Below the pieces are notes generated by a model. That model was not told the DNA's origin. It worked only from the letters and a program-made list of their open reading frames with translations, and did not search any database. A program made the translations under genes and the position numbers. Shown one piece after another: positions 35,690 to 46,819 of a stretch of DNA of 61,479 bases (positions are counted from its first letter, which is position 1; each line of letters starts with the position of its first letter). Origin of the DNA: a virus. Location: positions 1 to 61,479 of the IMG/VR virus record IMGVR_UViG_3300020175_000007, one strand, 5' to 3'.

Positions 35690-36739
35690 TTAAAAATCTA
35701 ATTTAACTCTTACTAAAGCTTCTTTTGTAAAATCTTTTAATATTGGTCTTGATAATTTAGCAACTGCTAATAAATCATTTCCATCGTTGTATAAACCAAT
35801 TGTTGTAGGATATACTTGTGGGTTATTAATAAAATAATTAAAAATTACTTCACCAGTTGAACCTGATATAAATGAAGGATTTTCTGAGTAATTAAATTCT
35901 GAATTTCTTGCTCTAATAAATACAAAATCTGATGTTATTGTTTCTTGACAATTCATTTGGAATCGAGCACTACCTGAAATAGCTTCGGATAATTTAGCTG
36001 GGTTATCTTGATCTGAATTATCTGCTAATCCTGTAGTTAAACTAATACCCATATTATCTGCTAAATCTAAAGCTGATCCATTTAATAATAAAGTAGCTGT
36101 ATCTGGGAAAAATAAACCATATGATCCTGATTCTCTAGTATAACCACTATTATTACTATTTGTACCTGATGTTTTATTATAAGCTATACCTCCAGAACCA
36201 CTAATAATTTGATAATAAGGTTGTACACCAAAATATGATGGTGTTGTTACCATACCAGAATTATCAGTTAATTGTAAATTTGTTAATGTACCCGCTGCTG
36301 TTGAACTACCACTTAAAAATAAATTTAAACTTCCTGGTAATAAACTTTCTTTATATCTTGATCTTTCAATACTTACAGCATAAAAATAAGTACTTTCAAC
36401 TCCTCCAAAGTTAAATTCAGCATTTTCATCTTCTAACATTAATGATCTATATTGACCATATATTGTTCTACTTGGAGAATAACCTGCAACATCTGAATTA
36501 TATAATACTGTTCCTCTTCCTGTTGAATCACCAAATGCTACATTAAATTGTGTAACAGCACCATCTAAATTTGAAGCTGTATTATACACATTTAAATAAT
36601 ATTTACCTGAAACGGAAGCCGCTTGAGTAGAAGATGTAAAAAATTGTTCTAAAGTATAGGCGTTATTGGACCAAACAGTTTGTGATACTGCTTGAGCACT
36701 TGTTAAAAAATCTTCTGGGTCTAGTCTTTTAAAGCTCAT
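35690..36739 (-). CDS. Virion structural protein, paralogue of its downstream neighbour
   Basis: 349 residues, M-S-F-K-R-L-D-P-E-D-F-L-T-S. The C-terminal blocks E-F-N-Y-S-E-N-P-S-F-I-S-G-S-T-G-E, T-T-I-G-L-Y-N and L-L-A-V-A-K-L-S-R-P line up with the 306-residue protein six bases downstream, so a tandem duplication is likely. The middle is variable and Ser/Gly-rich. Probably part of the tail or baseplate; no T4 counterpart recognised. Confidence 0.7.
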   Translation of the reverse strand: MSFKRLDPEDFLTSAQAVSQTVWSNNAYTLEQFFTSSTQAASVSGKYYLNVYNTASNLDGAVTQFNVAFGDSTGRGTVLYNSDVAGYSPSRTIYGQYRSLMLEDENAEFNFGGVESTYFYAVSIERSRYKESLLPGSLNLFLSGSSTAAGTLTNLQLTDNSGMVTTPSYFGVQPYYQIISGSGGIAYNKTSGTNSNNSGYTRESGSYGLFFPDTATLLLNGSALDLADNMGISLTTGLADNSDQDNPAKLSEAISGSARFQMNCQETITSDFVFIRARNSEFNYSENPSFISGSTGEVIFNYFINNPQVYPTTIGLYNDGNDLLAVAKLSRPILKDFTKEALVRVKLDF

Positions 36740-36750
36740 TTATTTTGTTT

Positions 36751-37419
36751 TTATGTAGTTGCTACTTTAGTTATTGTTACAGGTACTGTTGCTCTAGCAC
36801 CACTATCTAATCCTATTACTGTTAAAGTAGTTAATAATGTTGAATTACTACCAAATAATGTATTAATTGTAGTAGCTCTTAAATTAATTTGTGTACCAAT
36901 TACTGTTGATGAAACGTTGGTTCCTAATGTTGTTGTTGAAGTTGAATTTTGAGCTGTTGCTGCAGCTGAACTAATTCCTACTCCTTCATAAGTTGCCATT
37001 GTTCTTACATCTGCAATAGTTGCTACATATCCACTTGTTTCAAATATTTGGTCATTACCTAAATAATTTAATGTTTGAGGAGTAACTGCTAATTGAGCAC
37101 CTTGTTGTAAAGTAATTGCTGAAAAACCTAAATCTAGTATAGGCATTTTAGCTGTTCCTCTTGGTAAAGTTACCAATTTATATTTCATTATTTGTTGTTC
37201 TAAAGGAAATGCTTCTAATAAAGGCATTCCATCTATGGCTTGACCATAGTAAGCAGAACCTGAAGGATGATTTACATTATATAATGTGTAATCAATTTCA
37301 TCATCTCCTAAAGCAAATTGTGTGATTCTGAATGAACCATCGTTTTTAGCTAATGTTTCTCTACCTTTTTTAGTAAGAATAGCATCAACTGTAATTATGT
37401 TATTATTTAAGTATCCCAT
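36751..37419 (-). CDS. Conserved marine T4-like phage structural protein
   Basis: 222 residues. The N-terminal half (I-L-T-K-K-G-R-E-T-L-A-K-N-D-G-S-F-R-I-T and A-L-G-D-D-E-I-D-Y-T-L-Y-N-V-N-H-P-S-G-S) is a pattern I recognise from many uncultured marine phage genomes. The C-terminal half is Ser/Thr-rich and beta-like. Two ATATTTATA motifs precede it. Probably a tail-completion or fibre-attachment protein made in many copies; exact role unknown. Confidence 0.7.
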   Translation of the reverse strand: MGYLNNNIITVDAILTKKGRETLAKNDGSFRITQFALGDDEIDYTLYNVNHPSGSAYYGQAIDGMPLLEAFPLEQQIMKYKLVTLPRGTAKMPILDLGFSAITLQQGAQLAVTPQTLNYLGNDQIFETSGYVATIADVRTMATYEGVGISSAAATAQNSTSTTTLGTNVSSTVIGTQINLRATTINTLFGSNSTLLTTLTVIGLDSGARATVPVTITKVATT

Positions 37420-37430
37420 GTTGTGTTTTT

Positions 37431-37440
37431 ATATAAATAT
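37431..37440 (-). promoter_or_regulatory. Candidate late promoter motif (ATATTTATAT), proximal
   Basis: Eleven bases before the start at 37419, with a second copy upstream at 37452-37461. Confidence 0.5.
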
Positions 37441-37451
37441 TGTTATATATG

Positions 37452-37461
37452 TTATAAATAT
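37452..37461 (-). promoter_or_regulatory. Candidate late promoter motif ATATTTATAA, distal
   Basis: Exact motif 32 bases before the start at 37419; part of a doubled arrangement. Confidence 0.5.
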
Positions 37462-37485
37462 GATAAAAGTAAATATTCTTATCAT
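37460..37485 (-). terminator. Weak hairpin after the 2837-residue gene
   Basis: ATGATAA and TTATCAT form a 7-base-pair stem with a 12-base loop just after the stop at 37488. No T-run follows, so it is at best a weak or RNA-stabilising structure. Confidence 0.3.
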
Positions 37486-37487
37486 TA

Positions 37488-40400
37488 TTAAGTTAAAATT
37501 TTCTTTTCTAGTAAATCATCAAATATCTTATCTGGACTTCCATTTAATTCTGGTATTAAAAACTCAGGTCTTAAAATTCCAGGAGCTGATGATTTTTCTA
37601 CTTCTAATACAGATCCTGTTCTTATTACACCATAAGGTTTTTGTTGATCCAATATAACAAGATTTCTTGAATTCTCAAACCTTCTTATTAAGAAAAAGTC
37701 TACATTTGTAGAAGGTGGTACAATACCATCTAACTCTAATCTTAACATTGCTTTTTTCGAACCATTACCTTGGGTTCCTACCATATCAAATGTTTCAACA
37801 ATACTTTTTGGTTGTGGTGTTGGTCCTACAATTCTATATGATAATGATTCATCATTTTCAAATCTAATTTCATCTCCTATTCTAATATCAAAATCTACAG
37901 GAATTGGAGGGAATGTAATAAAATCTGGTTCTTGGTTAAATGGAAAATTAGCATTAGGTCCTTGTTCATAATCTAAATCTCCAGCTGCAAAATTATTATT
38001 GTAAGCATCATTTAATATTGATGATGACATTAACAATACACTACCACTACCAAATGGTTCTGCTGTTGGTGGAATATAAGGTACTCCATTTTGTTGTGTT
38101 CTACCTGATCCTGATAAGAAGAAATAAGTTGAAGGTGCTCTATTAAATCCTTGGGCTGCTGCTGTTTTTAAACCTCTTACTTCTAATCTTTGTTGTACTA
38201 AATCTGAAGTTATTCCTTGGCCTGGGATATTAGGCATAAATCCTCTTTGCCATCTACCATTACTTGTCCAATAATCTTGACTTGTTTGATTAAAATTATT
38301 AATATACCCACCCATTTGCCATCTATAAAAGTAACCTGATTCTAATGTTTCATTACTTCTTACACTTATTGTCCATTGGTATCTTCTATCACCACCAACT
38401 CCATCATTACCACCACCCGTTGTACTATCTGGATCTCCTACCCAATCATCCTCATCACCACCAGCATTTAAAATAGAATCTCTTAAATAATCTCCTATAA
38501 ATTCTAGATTAAATATATTTGCTCTTACTCCATTAGGAGATGGTTGTGACCATGATTTAGCATTAGGAGTGTTGAGGGCACTAACATTTAAATATTGAGC
38601 GTTATCTAAACTTGCAGCTATATTTTTCTGTATTTTTAGTTCTACATTTTCAATTATTATTTTTAACCTTGTTGCAAATGAATTAACTCCAAAATCTTCA
38701 GCATTATCTCCTCTCATTAAACACATTTGAAAATGTCCTAATGTATTTCCATTTCCAATACGACTACCAAAACTTGCTCCAGATGATCTAAAAGGTAATC
38801 CTGTTGTGTAAAATGTAAAAGTTGTATAAATAGTGTATTCATCACTTAAGGCTTGTCCTTGAGCTAAAGTTGATGGGTTATTTGGGTAACCTGGTGTATT
38901 TGCATCAAATAAACTTTGACCCCCTAATGCTGGGTTTTTACCTAAGAAAAACATCGATCCTGTAACTGATGTTGGACTATAACTAGATGTTGCTATTTGT
39001 CCTATACTAGTTATATTTGTTGGGGATATAAATACTGGAACTCCTCCAGTTGAATAATCTCCACCTTCACTAATAGGAACACCACCATATGATTGGTTTG
39101 ATGTTTTAGCAGGTAAATAAGCAGAACTTGATAAAAATCTAGTTCCTGCAGCTCCTACACCTGAAGCATTACCAATTGGAAATGATACTTCAGAAGATGC
39201 TATAAAGGCATAATCTGAATAATTAGATAAATCACCTGAAGTTAATATTCCTGATCCTGTAAATGGAATTTCATTAACATAACCATTACTACTTGTTTGG
39301 CTATAAATAACTGGTATTGGATTTACACCTGATCTATATACACCCGCATATGATTCTAATCTTGCTAATTCTGGTGCTAATTCTCCCGTTCTATTTTGTG
39401 GTTTTCTTACAGCAGCTGAAACATTAGTTGCTACTGTTTGGATAGTTTCTGTTTCTGAAGGAAGGAATCCATCTCTATCTTTAAAAGTACCAATTAAATT
39501 ATAATAACTTGCTGCTGATAAACCTGGATCAAACAATTGTCCTTCACTATCAATTAAATATTTTATATAATAACTAGTTTTGTTATTTACTACTGGATAT
39601 GGATCTAGAATATCTGTAAAGAATCCTATATAAGCATTTGTATGGTTAATTGTTGGTACTTGACCCAAACCATCATTTGCAATTGTATCACTTGGAGTAT
39701 AATAATTTATTCTTGCTGAATCTAATCTACTTCCTAAATATCTAGGTATTGTATTAGCTTTAGATGAATAAAATGAATCTGGAATGGCTGCTCTAGAAGC
39801 TGAGAATACTACTAATTCATTGAAATTAACAGGTGTCATTATATTTGTTGAATAATCAACAGCCATTACTACTGAATTTAATCTATCATTTTGATAATTA
39901 TTTAATAAAGGTTGACAATCAAATGCTCTAGAAAAATCTGTTAAATCTGAAAATATTGTTGGAACAGGTCCTGGGTCATCTAATGTTGAGCTTGTAATAC
40001 TCATACTATATTCAGTAACTATTAAACTACTTGATATATTATATCCTGTATGGTCTCCATTATCAACTGCTAAAGATAATGATAATCTATCATTAACATC
40101 AATAGCTACTCCTGTACCTGTAGGGTCAGTATAATTTATAGATTTTGATAAGAAAATTTCTGCTCCGGTTGTTCCAAAAGTATCAGAATACCATTCATTA
40201 GTATGAATTAATGAACCTGGTGTTGCTTGTGAAGAACTTTTAAAATATAGTTTTAATGAAGCTGTTGTCCATGTTGGGCCTCCTCCTGTACCTGCTCCTG
40301 CACCATATGTACTTGTACCATATATTCCTGATCCATACACAGTTGCGTCAAATGCTGATCCTGAAAATGAACTTAAAGTTGCTGATGCTGTTAATGAAAG

Positions 40401-43400
40401 ATTATTTGATGGAACTGATTCAAAAGTATATGTACCCGCTTCACTTGCAGATAATGATGATGAATATTGAATATAAATATCTTTTATTTTAGTAGTAAAA
40501 TCAGCAAAAGGCGTAACTCCTGAAACAAATTTTTGTGTTATTGTTGGGGTTATTGAAAAAGTATTTCCTGTAAATATTAAACCAAATTCTATTGCTGCTT
40601 GAACTGAAAAACATCTACCACGTACTGTTGGGTCAGTATCAGCAGGTATTTGTATTGAAACTTGATCTTGATTTGTATTAACATAAGTTAAAGTAATTAA
40701 ACTTGTTTCATTTGCATGGATACAATAATTATAAGATACATAATCTCCATATTCAGTTTTTAAACCAAATGCTGAGTATCCTACTGCTAAACCTGAAGGG
40801 TTAGTTGTTGTGTCAAAAGTACTAGAAGTATATTGATAACTTCCAGGTGAAAGTTGAACTTGAACACATCCAGGATTTACTAATGTACCACGTGGTTGAT
40901 TTAATGACGCAACAGGAGTACCATCAGATTGGGATATTGAAAATGTAGCTCCATCTGCTGGTGGAAAAGTTAATTTATTATATTGTGTAAGCAGCCAAGC
41001 TTGTACTTCTCTTACACTACTATATACTTCAAATGTTCCTGATACAGGTGTTGTAGGATCTAATAAAACTGCAGGACTTCCTGAATAAGCATTTCCAATT
41101 ATATTTAATTGTGAACCATCTGTAGATGAAGGATTTCCTAATCCTGTCCAACCTACCTCTTGTCTATCTGTTGGAAGATATTCTGCATAAGGTATAGAAG
41201 GTGTTCCAGATCCTGTTTCTGTTAAAATATACATTTTAAATGGTCTATGCATATATCTATTATACCTAAATAAATTACTTGGGTTTAATGGTGTACCATC
41301 ACCTGTTCCTACTGGAGCATCTCCTCTATAAACATATAAAGCATTATCATTAGCAACTGGTATATTTAAACCTAAAGTAACAAATGGAAATTGAGCAGAA
41401 TACCCTGGGTTATTTACATTATAAATTCCATAACCCCCATTACCTTCTTCTACTAATTCAGCTACTCGAAAATCGTTTGCTACAGGAGAAATTGCTGCAT
41501 TTTTAACAGAATCTAATTTATCTGAACCTGATACATAAATAGCATTTTCAGAATTTACATAATAATATCTAACCATTGATTCAGAAGTTGGTGCATTTGC
41601 ACCTGAAACGAATGACATTATTAATTCTACATTTCCTGGTAAGGATCCTGTGTCAGCATTTAATGTAGATAATTCTCTAAATGCTGATGCTGATATTGTT
41701 TGATATGATGCAGATGAATTCATAAACCATGGTACTACAGATTGAGTATATGGTATAAATTGTCCTCGACTAGATCTGATAACTTGATCGTCATAATCTT
41801 GTTCACGAGCACCAGTGTTAAATTGTTGTAGATTATCACTTAGTAAACCATTACCATTATTAAATACTCCTGTTTGTTCAAAATATCCAGCGTCATACCA
41901 TCCTCTAAAAAATTGTTCTGTTGGGAAATTGGAAGCAGTACCTGGAAAGAATCCTTGAGGTACTGATGCTGTTTCATTATTTGCTAATAATATATCACCT
42001 GATACTAATCCTGGTTCATTTTCTGTTCCTTGTGCTGCTTCCCAAACATAATCAGCACTTGCTGAGAATTGTGGGTTTGCAAATAATGAATCATAAGAAG
42101 TAACTGCTGTAGAAGATGGTAATTGGAATATATCCATTAATGCAAAACCTAATAAATTATTTATTGATGCATCTTCTATGTAAAAAGTTTGAGGACCATT
42201 TGGTAATAAATTTCCTGCTGCATCACTAGCTCCACTTAATACAAAAGTTACAAATTCACATTGTGATAAGAATTCATTTAAAGTATTTCCATTAGCGGAT
42301 GTTAAATTAATCTTAATATATTTAACTTTATTTCCATCATTCCATAACCATGCTCTACCTAATCCAGGAACGGTATTATTACTTAAAAATGTACCTTCAT
42401 CCATTTGATTACCTATTAATCCTGTTGAATCAAAATATTGAACAAAATATAAGAAATCTTCTGGCATTTCAATACCAAAATAAGCACTACAAATTTCATT
42501 TAATTCTACTGGTATACTAGATCCACTAAATTCACCATTATAAAATTCACGTTGATCATCTCTTGGATAATTAATAGATCCAGTTTTTGTTGGGTATGTA
42601 TCGAACCAACTTTGTGTCATACCAAACTCATTATTTGGTCCTAGGCCTTGTGAACCTGATAGGTAAAGTGTATCACTATTAAATATTTCAAATGAACCAC
42701 CTGTTCCTCCTTTATAAGTATAAATTGCTGAGCCACTCGGAGTACTATATTGAGGATAACCTAAAGAACCTGTACTATAATTTCTTGCTTGTGGTTTTAT
42801 AGAACCTGAATGGTCTTCAAATGAAGATGACATTTGAGGTTGTCTATATTTATTTCTTTCTAAGATATGTTGTTTTATTACTACTCCTGATGTTAAAGTA
42901 GTATGAGCAGGAACAATATCTTTAATCATTTTAAATAATGAATTATCAAAAAATTTAATTAATCTGATAAAATCATTTACATCATAACTTGTAATATATT
43001 TTTCAAAATAAGCTTCACTTAATGAAACTAAATCTGGGTATTTATTGTTATAAAGTGATTGTGATATTTGTCTTGGATCTCCTATATAATTTCCAATATT
43101 AAAATTACCTAATTGTCCTGTTATATCATCATCAATTTGGTTTTGTGGTGAAAATGCTACTTCTAAATAATCTGGGTTAGCTGTATAACTTTGAGTTGCA
43201 AATGAAGATTGAGCAATTGATTCTGCTGCGGATAATACATTACCTTCTGGTATTATATCAGTACTTAATCTTATTTTTTCAGTACTTCTACTTCTTATAC
43301 CTGAAGCTATTTGGTCAAAATATATTTCTTCTTTATTAACAACCCATTCTGGTAGGTTAGTTCCAAATGATCCTGTACTACCAAGATTAGAAAAACTTGA

Positions 43401-46001
43401 CGTTATAGACCATGAACCTGATACTTTAGGGTGAACAGATGCTACATTTTCTACAGATGCTGTTTGTAATAAAGTACCAAAACCTACTCTAAAGGCTAAG
43501 TGGTCAGGTGTAGTATCAAATTGATTACCTAAATATGAATATGGGTTAAGTGTAAAATCTCTAAAAGCACTTTGACTTAAATTTGTATTGTAATATCTTA
43601 ATTCTTGAAGTGCTCCTGAAAAAGGAGTTATTGTTTTATTTGCTAAATTAACATTATTAGTTGGTAAAAAGTAAATATTATTACTAGCATACCAATTAGC
43701 AGTATCGCCACTTATTGATACTGATCCTGAAAATCCAACATCATCAAGTAAAGAATTAGCTGCTGATAATTCATATACACCCCCTGAGTCTATTTGGTTT
43801 AATTGAACTGACCACCAACCCCCATCAAAGAAGGGCATTGTAATTGTTGCTTTATTAGAGGCGTTAACTATGCCATTAGGGAAAAAACTTAATTCTCCAT
43901 AACTTTGTGATACACTAGCTACAGCACCTGAATATGATCCACTATTAACTAAAGTTTGGTCATATTCTAAAATCATACCTAAGGTATAATCAGGGGCAGC
44001 ATAATTACCATCTGCTACAAATAATGATTGTGTATAAGCTCCAGATCCTGTTGGTATACCATCTGTTTTAAATCTAAATTGTATTGAATTAGGCTTATCT
44101 TGATTAGAATTCCAATTAGTATTAAGATCAAATGATGATGAAAAAGTTGCTGTGTTTCCTTTTAAAGCATAATTAAATTGGTTTTGAGAATAATCCCAAT
44201 CTTCTTCATTTATTCTATCTTGACCACCAAATTCAGTTACTCTTAAAATAGTATCTGGGATACCATATGATGTTATTAAAGCTTTTATACCAGCTACTGT
44301 ACCTTTAGTTTTTAATATATAAGGTATATTATGGTAAATACGTTTATATACCCCCTTGTTTACATTGTCTAAGGGTACTATGTCATTCGATGCTGATATG
44401 CGTGTATCCACGTATTCAGACCCAGTAGGTACGCCTAAAACACTATCAATTGACCCCGTAATATTAGCAATTGGAAAATTACTACCTGATGGTGTTAATC
44501 CTAAAAAGGCTAAGTATAAATCATCAGTATTAAAGTTATTTGCATATAATTTTAAACCAAAATCTCTAACAGCATCAGCTACCATATCTTTAGATATACC
44601 ATAATCTAATCTGTTATCACCATCAAATCTAGTAGTTATATTTTTTGTATATTCCCAAACATTATCATAATGTTGACCAACCATGTCTATGAATAGTTCA
44701 TATCCTTCATTTAAAGCATCTTCTTTTAAATAATCAGGAATAGTATTATATAAATAATCTTGATTATTTTGATCAAATTTCCATGCTGTAAGTGATTGAC
44801 CACCATAATATGATGAAGTGTCATTTGAACTTCCTAACCAATTTAAAACTTCAGTACTTCCAGTTCCAAATAAAGTATATGGTGGTGCGGTATTGTTTTT
44901 AGGGTATGAGTAAGTAGAACCACTATTAAAATATAAAAATGATTCATACCCATCAAAATTTTGTATAATATCATCTATAGTATTATTTAAAGCAGCATTA
45001 CTACCACTGTAAAAAGGACTATTTAAAGTATCTCCTGTTACACCATCATTTATTTGGTTTGAAGCAGATTGAATTAATCCTACTTTATAATAAAAATTGT
45101 TTAATCTTGTTTCTGCTGATGAAAAATGTACAAAATTATTATAATCTTCAAAATCAATACTTATATTAATTTCTTTTTTCTTTAGTAAATTTTGAACTTG
45201 GTTAAATGAACTAGTTAAATTACTACTTATTAAATTTGAATATGAAAAATTTTGTGTATTACCTCCTGTTTCACCTTTTACTTGTAAACTATAATTTGGA
45301 CCTGATATATATTCAAAATCATCAGGGGTAAATTCTTGTACGGGGAATATGACTTCATATGCTTGTGGTGCTGAAAGTGATTCTACTATCCAACATTGTG
45401 ATTTTGTATCTAAAACAGCAGGTAAAGCTTCATATAATTTAACTAATACAGTAGGTTCTGTTGGGTCCCCATTGTCTACTTTAATATTATTAGCTATAAC
45501 AATATCTTCACCACCAAAATTTAAGTAAAAATCAACAAAGTAAGTTGAAGCATTTCTATATTGTTCAAATTCATTTACTGAACTTACTAAAGGAGAAGAT
45601 AATATATCATTACTTGCTAATCTTATTTCAGTTCTATCTGAATTTATTTCTTTTATATAATATCTATTATTTTGGTTTGATCTACATCTATTTCTATAAA
45701 ATTCATAATTTACATAATAAGTACCTTCAAAAAATCCTAAATTATTTAATTCCTTTTCAGGCATTAAATTAACATTTCCTTCAGTAACGGAATATGTGGT
45801 TGATATGGCAGATGTTGATGTATCAGCAGGGAATATCATTACTTGGTTAGCATCATATACACTGTATTCAATATAATCTGTTGATGATGAGAAGTTTGTA
45901 TCTAATTCAAATGATGCTATTAAAGAACTATCATTTGTACTATACTCCTGCATTTGAAATGTGCCTGGATTTACCTGTCTTATTTTAGTTTCTTCTGCCA
46001 T
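37488..46001 (-). CDS. 2837-residue tail/baseplate structural protein
   Basis: By far the longest single gene. It begins with M-A-E-E-T-K-I-R-Q-V-N-P-G-T-F-Q-M-Q-E-Y. Around residues 340-600 it contains N-F-D-G-Y-E-S-F-L-Y-F, M-V-G-Q-H-Y-D-N-V-W-E-Y, D-Y-G-I-S-K-D-M-V-A-D-A-V and I-T-S-Y-G-I-P-D-T-I-L-R, blocks I recognise from giant structural proteins of marine T4-like phages. The remainder is beta-rich, Ser/Thr/Gly/Asn-rich and nearly free of Cys. It starts one base from the S74 protein in the tail operon. Probably a baseplate-attached long fibre or peripheral baseplate protein; no enzymatic motif seen. Confidence 0.8.
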   Translation of the reverse strand: MAEETKIRQVNPGTFQMQEYSTNDSSLIASFELDTNFSSSTDYIEYSVYDANQVMIFPADTSTSAISTTYSVTEGNVNLMPEKELNNLGFFEGTYYVNYEFYRNRCRSNQNNRYYIKEINSDRTEIRLASNDILSSPLVSSVNEFEQYRNASTYFVDFYLNFGGEDIVIANNIKVDNGDPTEPTVLVKLYEALPAVLDTKSQCWIVESLSAPQAYEVIFPVQEFTPDDFEYISGPNYSLQVKGETGGNTQNFSYSNLISSNLTSSFNQVQNLLKKKEINISIDFEDYNNFVHFSSAETRLNNFYYKVGLIQSASNQINDGVTGDTLNSPFYSGSNAALNNTIDDIIQNFDGYESFLYFNSGSTYSYPKNNTAPPYTLFGTGSTEVLNWLGSSNDTSSYYGGQSLTAWKFDQNNQDYLYNTIPDYLKEDALNEGYELFIDMVGQHYDNVWEYTKNITTRFDGDNRLDYGISKDMVADAVRDFGLKLYANNFNTDDLYLAFLGLTPSGSNFPIANITGSIDSVLGVPTGSEYVDTRISASNDIVPLDNVNKGVYKRIYHNIPYILKTKGTVAGIKALITSYGIPDTILRVTEFGGQDRINEEDWDYSQNQFNYALKGNTATFSSSFDLNTNWNSNQDKPNSIQFRFKTDGIPTGSGAYTQSLFVADGNYAAPDYTLGMILEYDQTLVNSGSYSGAVASVSQSYGELSFFPNGIVNASNKATITMPFFDGGWWSVQLNQIDSGGVYELSAANSLLDDVGFSGSVSISGDTANWYASNNIYFLPTNNVNLANKTITPFSGALQELRYYNTNLSQSAFRDFTLNPYSYLGNQFDTTPDHLAFRVGFGTLLQTASVENVASVHPKVSGSWSITSSFSNLGSTGSFGTNLPEWVVNKEEIYFDQIASGIRSRSTEKIRLSTDIIPEGNVLSAAESIAQSSFATQSYTANPDYLEVAFSPQNQIDDDITGQLGNFNIGNYIGDPRQISQSLYNNKYPDLVSLSEAYFEKYITSYDVNDFIRLIKFFDNSLFKMIKDIVPAHTTLTSGVVIKQHILERNKYRQPQMSSSFEDHSGSIKPQARNYSTGSLGYPQYSTPSGSAIYTYKGGTGGSFEIFNSDTLYLSGSQGLGPNNEFGMTQSWFDTYPTKTGSINYPRDDQREFYNGEFSGSSIPVELNEICSAYFGIEMPEDFLYFVQYFDSTGLIGNQMDEGTFLSNNTVPGLGRAWLWNDGNKVKYIKINLTSANGNTLNEFLSQCEFVTFVLSGASDAAGNLLPNGPQTFYIEDASINNLLGFALMDIFQLPSSTAVTSYDSLFANPQFSASADYVWEAAQGTENEPGLVSGDILLANNETASVPQGFFPGTASNFPTEQFFRGWYDAGYFEQTGVFNNGNGLLSDNLQQFNTGAREQDYDDQVIRSSRGQFIPYTQSVVPWFMNSSASYQTISASAFRELSTLNADTGSLPGNVELIMSFVSGANAPTSESMVRYYYVNSENAIYVSGSDKLDSVKNAAISPVANDFRVAELVEEGNGGYGIYNVNNPGYSAQFPFVTLGLNIPVANDNALYVYRGDAPVGTGDGTPLNPSNLFRYNRYMHRPFKMYILTETGSGTPSIPYAEYLPTDRQEVGWTGLGNPSSTDGSQLNIIGNAYSGSPAVLLDPTTPVSGTFEVYSSVREVQAWLLTQYNKLTFPPADGATFSISQSDGTPVASLNQPRGTLVNPGCVQVQLSPGSYQYTSSTFDTTTNPSGLAVGYSAFGLKTEYGDYVSYNYCIHANETSLITLTYVNTNQDQVSIQIPADTDPTVRGRCFSVQAAIEFGLIFTGNTFSITPTITQKFVSGVTPFADFTTKIKDIYIQYSSSLSASEAGTYTFESVPSNNLSLTASATLSSFSGSAFDATVYGSGIYGTSTYGAGAGTGGGPTWTTASLKLYFKSSSQATPGSLIHTNEWYSDTFGTTGAEIFLSKSINYTDPTGTGVAIDVNDRLSLSLAVDNGDHTGYNISSSLIVTEYSMSITSSTLDDPGPVPTIFSDLTDFSRAFDCQPLLNNYQNDRLNSVVMAVDYSTNIMTPVNFNELVVFSASRAAIPDSFYSSKANTIPRYLGSRLDSARINYYTPSDTIANDGLGQVPTINHTNAYIGFFTDILDPYPVVNNKTSYYIKYLIDSEGQLFDPGLSAASYYNLIGTFKDRDGFLPSETETIQTVATNVSAAVRKPQNRTGELAPELARLESYAGVYRSGVNPIPVIYSQTSSNGYVNEIPFTGSGILTSGDLSNYSDYAFIASSEVSFPIGNASGVGAAGTRFLSSSAYLPAKTSNQSYGGVPISEGGDYSTGGVPVFISPTNITSIGQIATSSYSPTSVTGSMFFLGKNPALGGQSLFDANTPGYPNNPSTLAQGQALSDEYTIYTTFTFYTTGLPFRSSGASFGSRIGNGNTLGHFQMCLMRGDNAEDFGVNSFATRLKIIIENVELKIQKNIAASLDNAQYLNVSALNTPNAKSWSQPSPNGVRANIFNLEFIGDYLRDSILNAGGDEDDWVGDPDSTTGGGNDGVGGDRRYQWTISVRSNETLESGYFYRWQMGGYINNFNQTSQDYWTSNGRWQRGFMPNIPGQGITSDLVQQRLEVRGLKTAAAQGFNRAPSTYFFLSGSGRTQQNGVPYIPPTAEPFGSGSVLLMSSSILNDAYNNNFAAGDLDYEQGPNANFPFNQEPDFITFPPIPVDFDIRIGDEIRFENDESLSYRIVGPTPQPKSIVETFDMVGTQGNGSKKAMLRLELDGIVPPSTNVDFFLIRRFENSRNLVILDQQKPYGVIRTGSVLEVEKSSAPGILRPEFLIPELNGSPDKIFDDLLEKKILT

Positions 46002-46819
46002 TAATTTGTTTTTGTTAACTTTTTAAATATAACATCTGTTTTAGAATAATCTACCATTAAATACCCATCTGGGTGTTTTATAGCAGCATTAGGTACTTCT
46101 TGTGCCATTACACCTTCAAATAAACCATGTCCATATTTTTCAGGTTGTTTAAAATTAAAGGTGTAGATATTAATGCCAGATTTTGATACTCCTGTTTTTC
46201 TAATATTTATTTTTAATCTTCTATCTGATGCAAAAGAAGAACCAACCCCACCACTTTGTTGAGTTGATGTTGATGTTGAACCCCCAACAGTAGCTCCTCC
46301 ACCACCAACACCAATACCTCCACCACTTAATGGGTTAGGTCTTGTATTTACATTATTTGGATTTAAAGGTTGAGCAGTACTAGTTCCAGTTCCTGCATTT
46401 TGTGCTTGTGGGACAATAGAATAAGTATCACTTCCTTGTGCTATAGCATCTTTTTCTTCTTGGCTTAAATTTAATTTTTCACCTGTTATAGCTTCAATAT
46501 TTATTTGTTGTTGTTCTAATAATTGTTCTCTTAATGTAGTAATTTCTTGTTGTAAAGCTTCTATTTCTTCTTCATTAGCATCAAAATCTATATATTCACC
46601 ACTAGTTCTAGCTAAATATTCATGTGAATTTATATCTCCTTCTGCTGGGATAGCATAGAATAGATCATTATACATTTCAAAAAATTTAGTTACATTATCT
46701 TCAGTTAATATATCTTGTGATATAGAAGTAACTCCTAAATCAGTAAAAGTAGTATTAATAACAGAGGGATACTCTATTTTACTAAATACATTTTTTCTTA
46801 AATCTAATTTTTGTGCCAT
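46001..46819 (-). CDS. Short fibre protein with S74 self-cleaving chaperone domain
   Basis: 272 residues: an N-terminal domain (1-80), a coiled coil at about 82-110 (E-E-I-E-A-L-Q-Q-E-I-T-T-L-R-E-Q-L-L-E-Q), a Gly/Ser-rich linker (140-195) and an S74 domain from S198-D-R-R-L-K203 with G-V-M-A-Q-E-V-P. S74 domains trimerise and then cleave at this Ser-Lys site. Here the domain is short and the coiled coil would form the trimer. Tightly coupled to both neighbours by one-base overlaps. Likely a short tail fibre or connector. Confidence 0.8.
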   Translation of the reverse strand: MAQKLDLRKNVFSKIEYPSVINTTFTDLGVTSISQDILTEDNVTKFFEMYNDLFYAIPAEGDINSHEYLARTSGEYIDFDANEEEIEALQQEITTLREQLLEQQQINIEAITGEKLNLSQEEKDAIAQGSDTYSIVPQAQNAGTGTSTAQPLNPNNVNTRPNPLSGGGIGVGGGGATVGGSTSTSTQQSGGVGSSFASDRRLKINIRKTGVSKSGINIYTFNFKQPEKYGHGLFEGVMAQEVPNAAIKHPDGYLMVDYSKTDVIFKKLTKTN

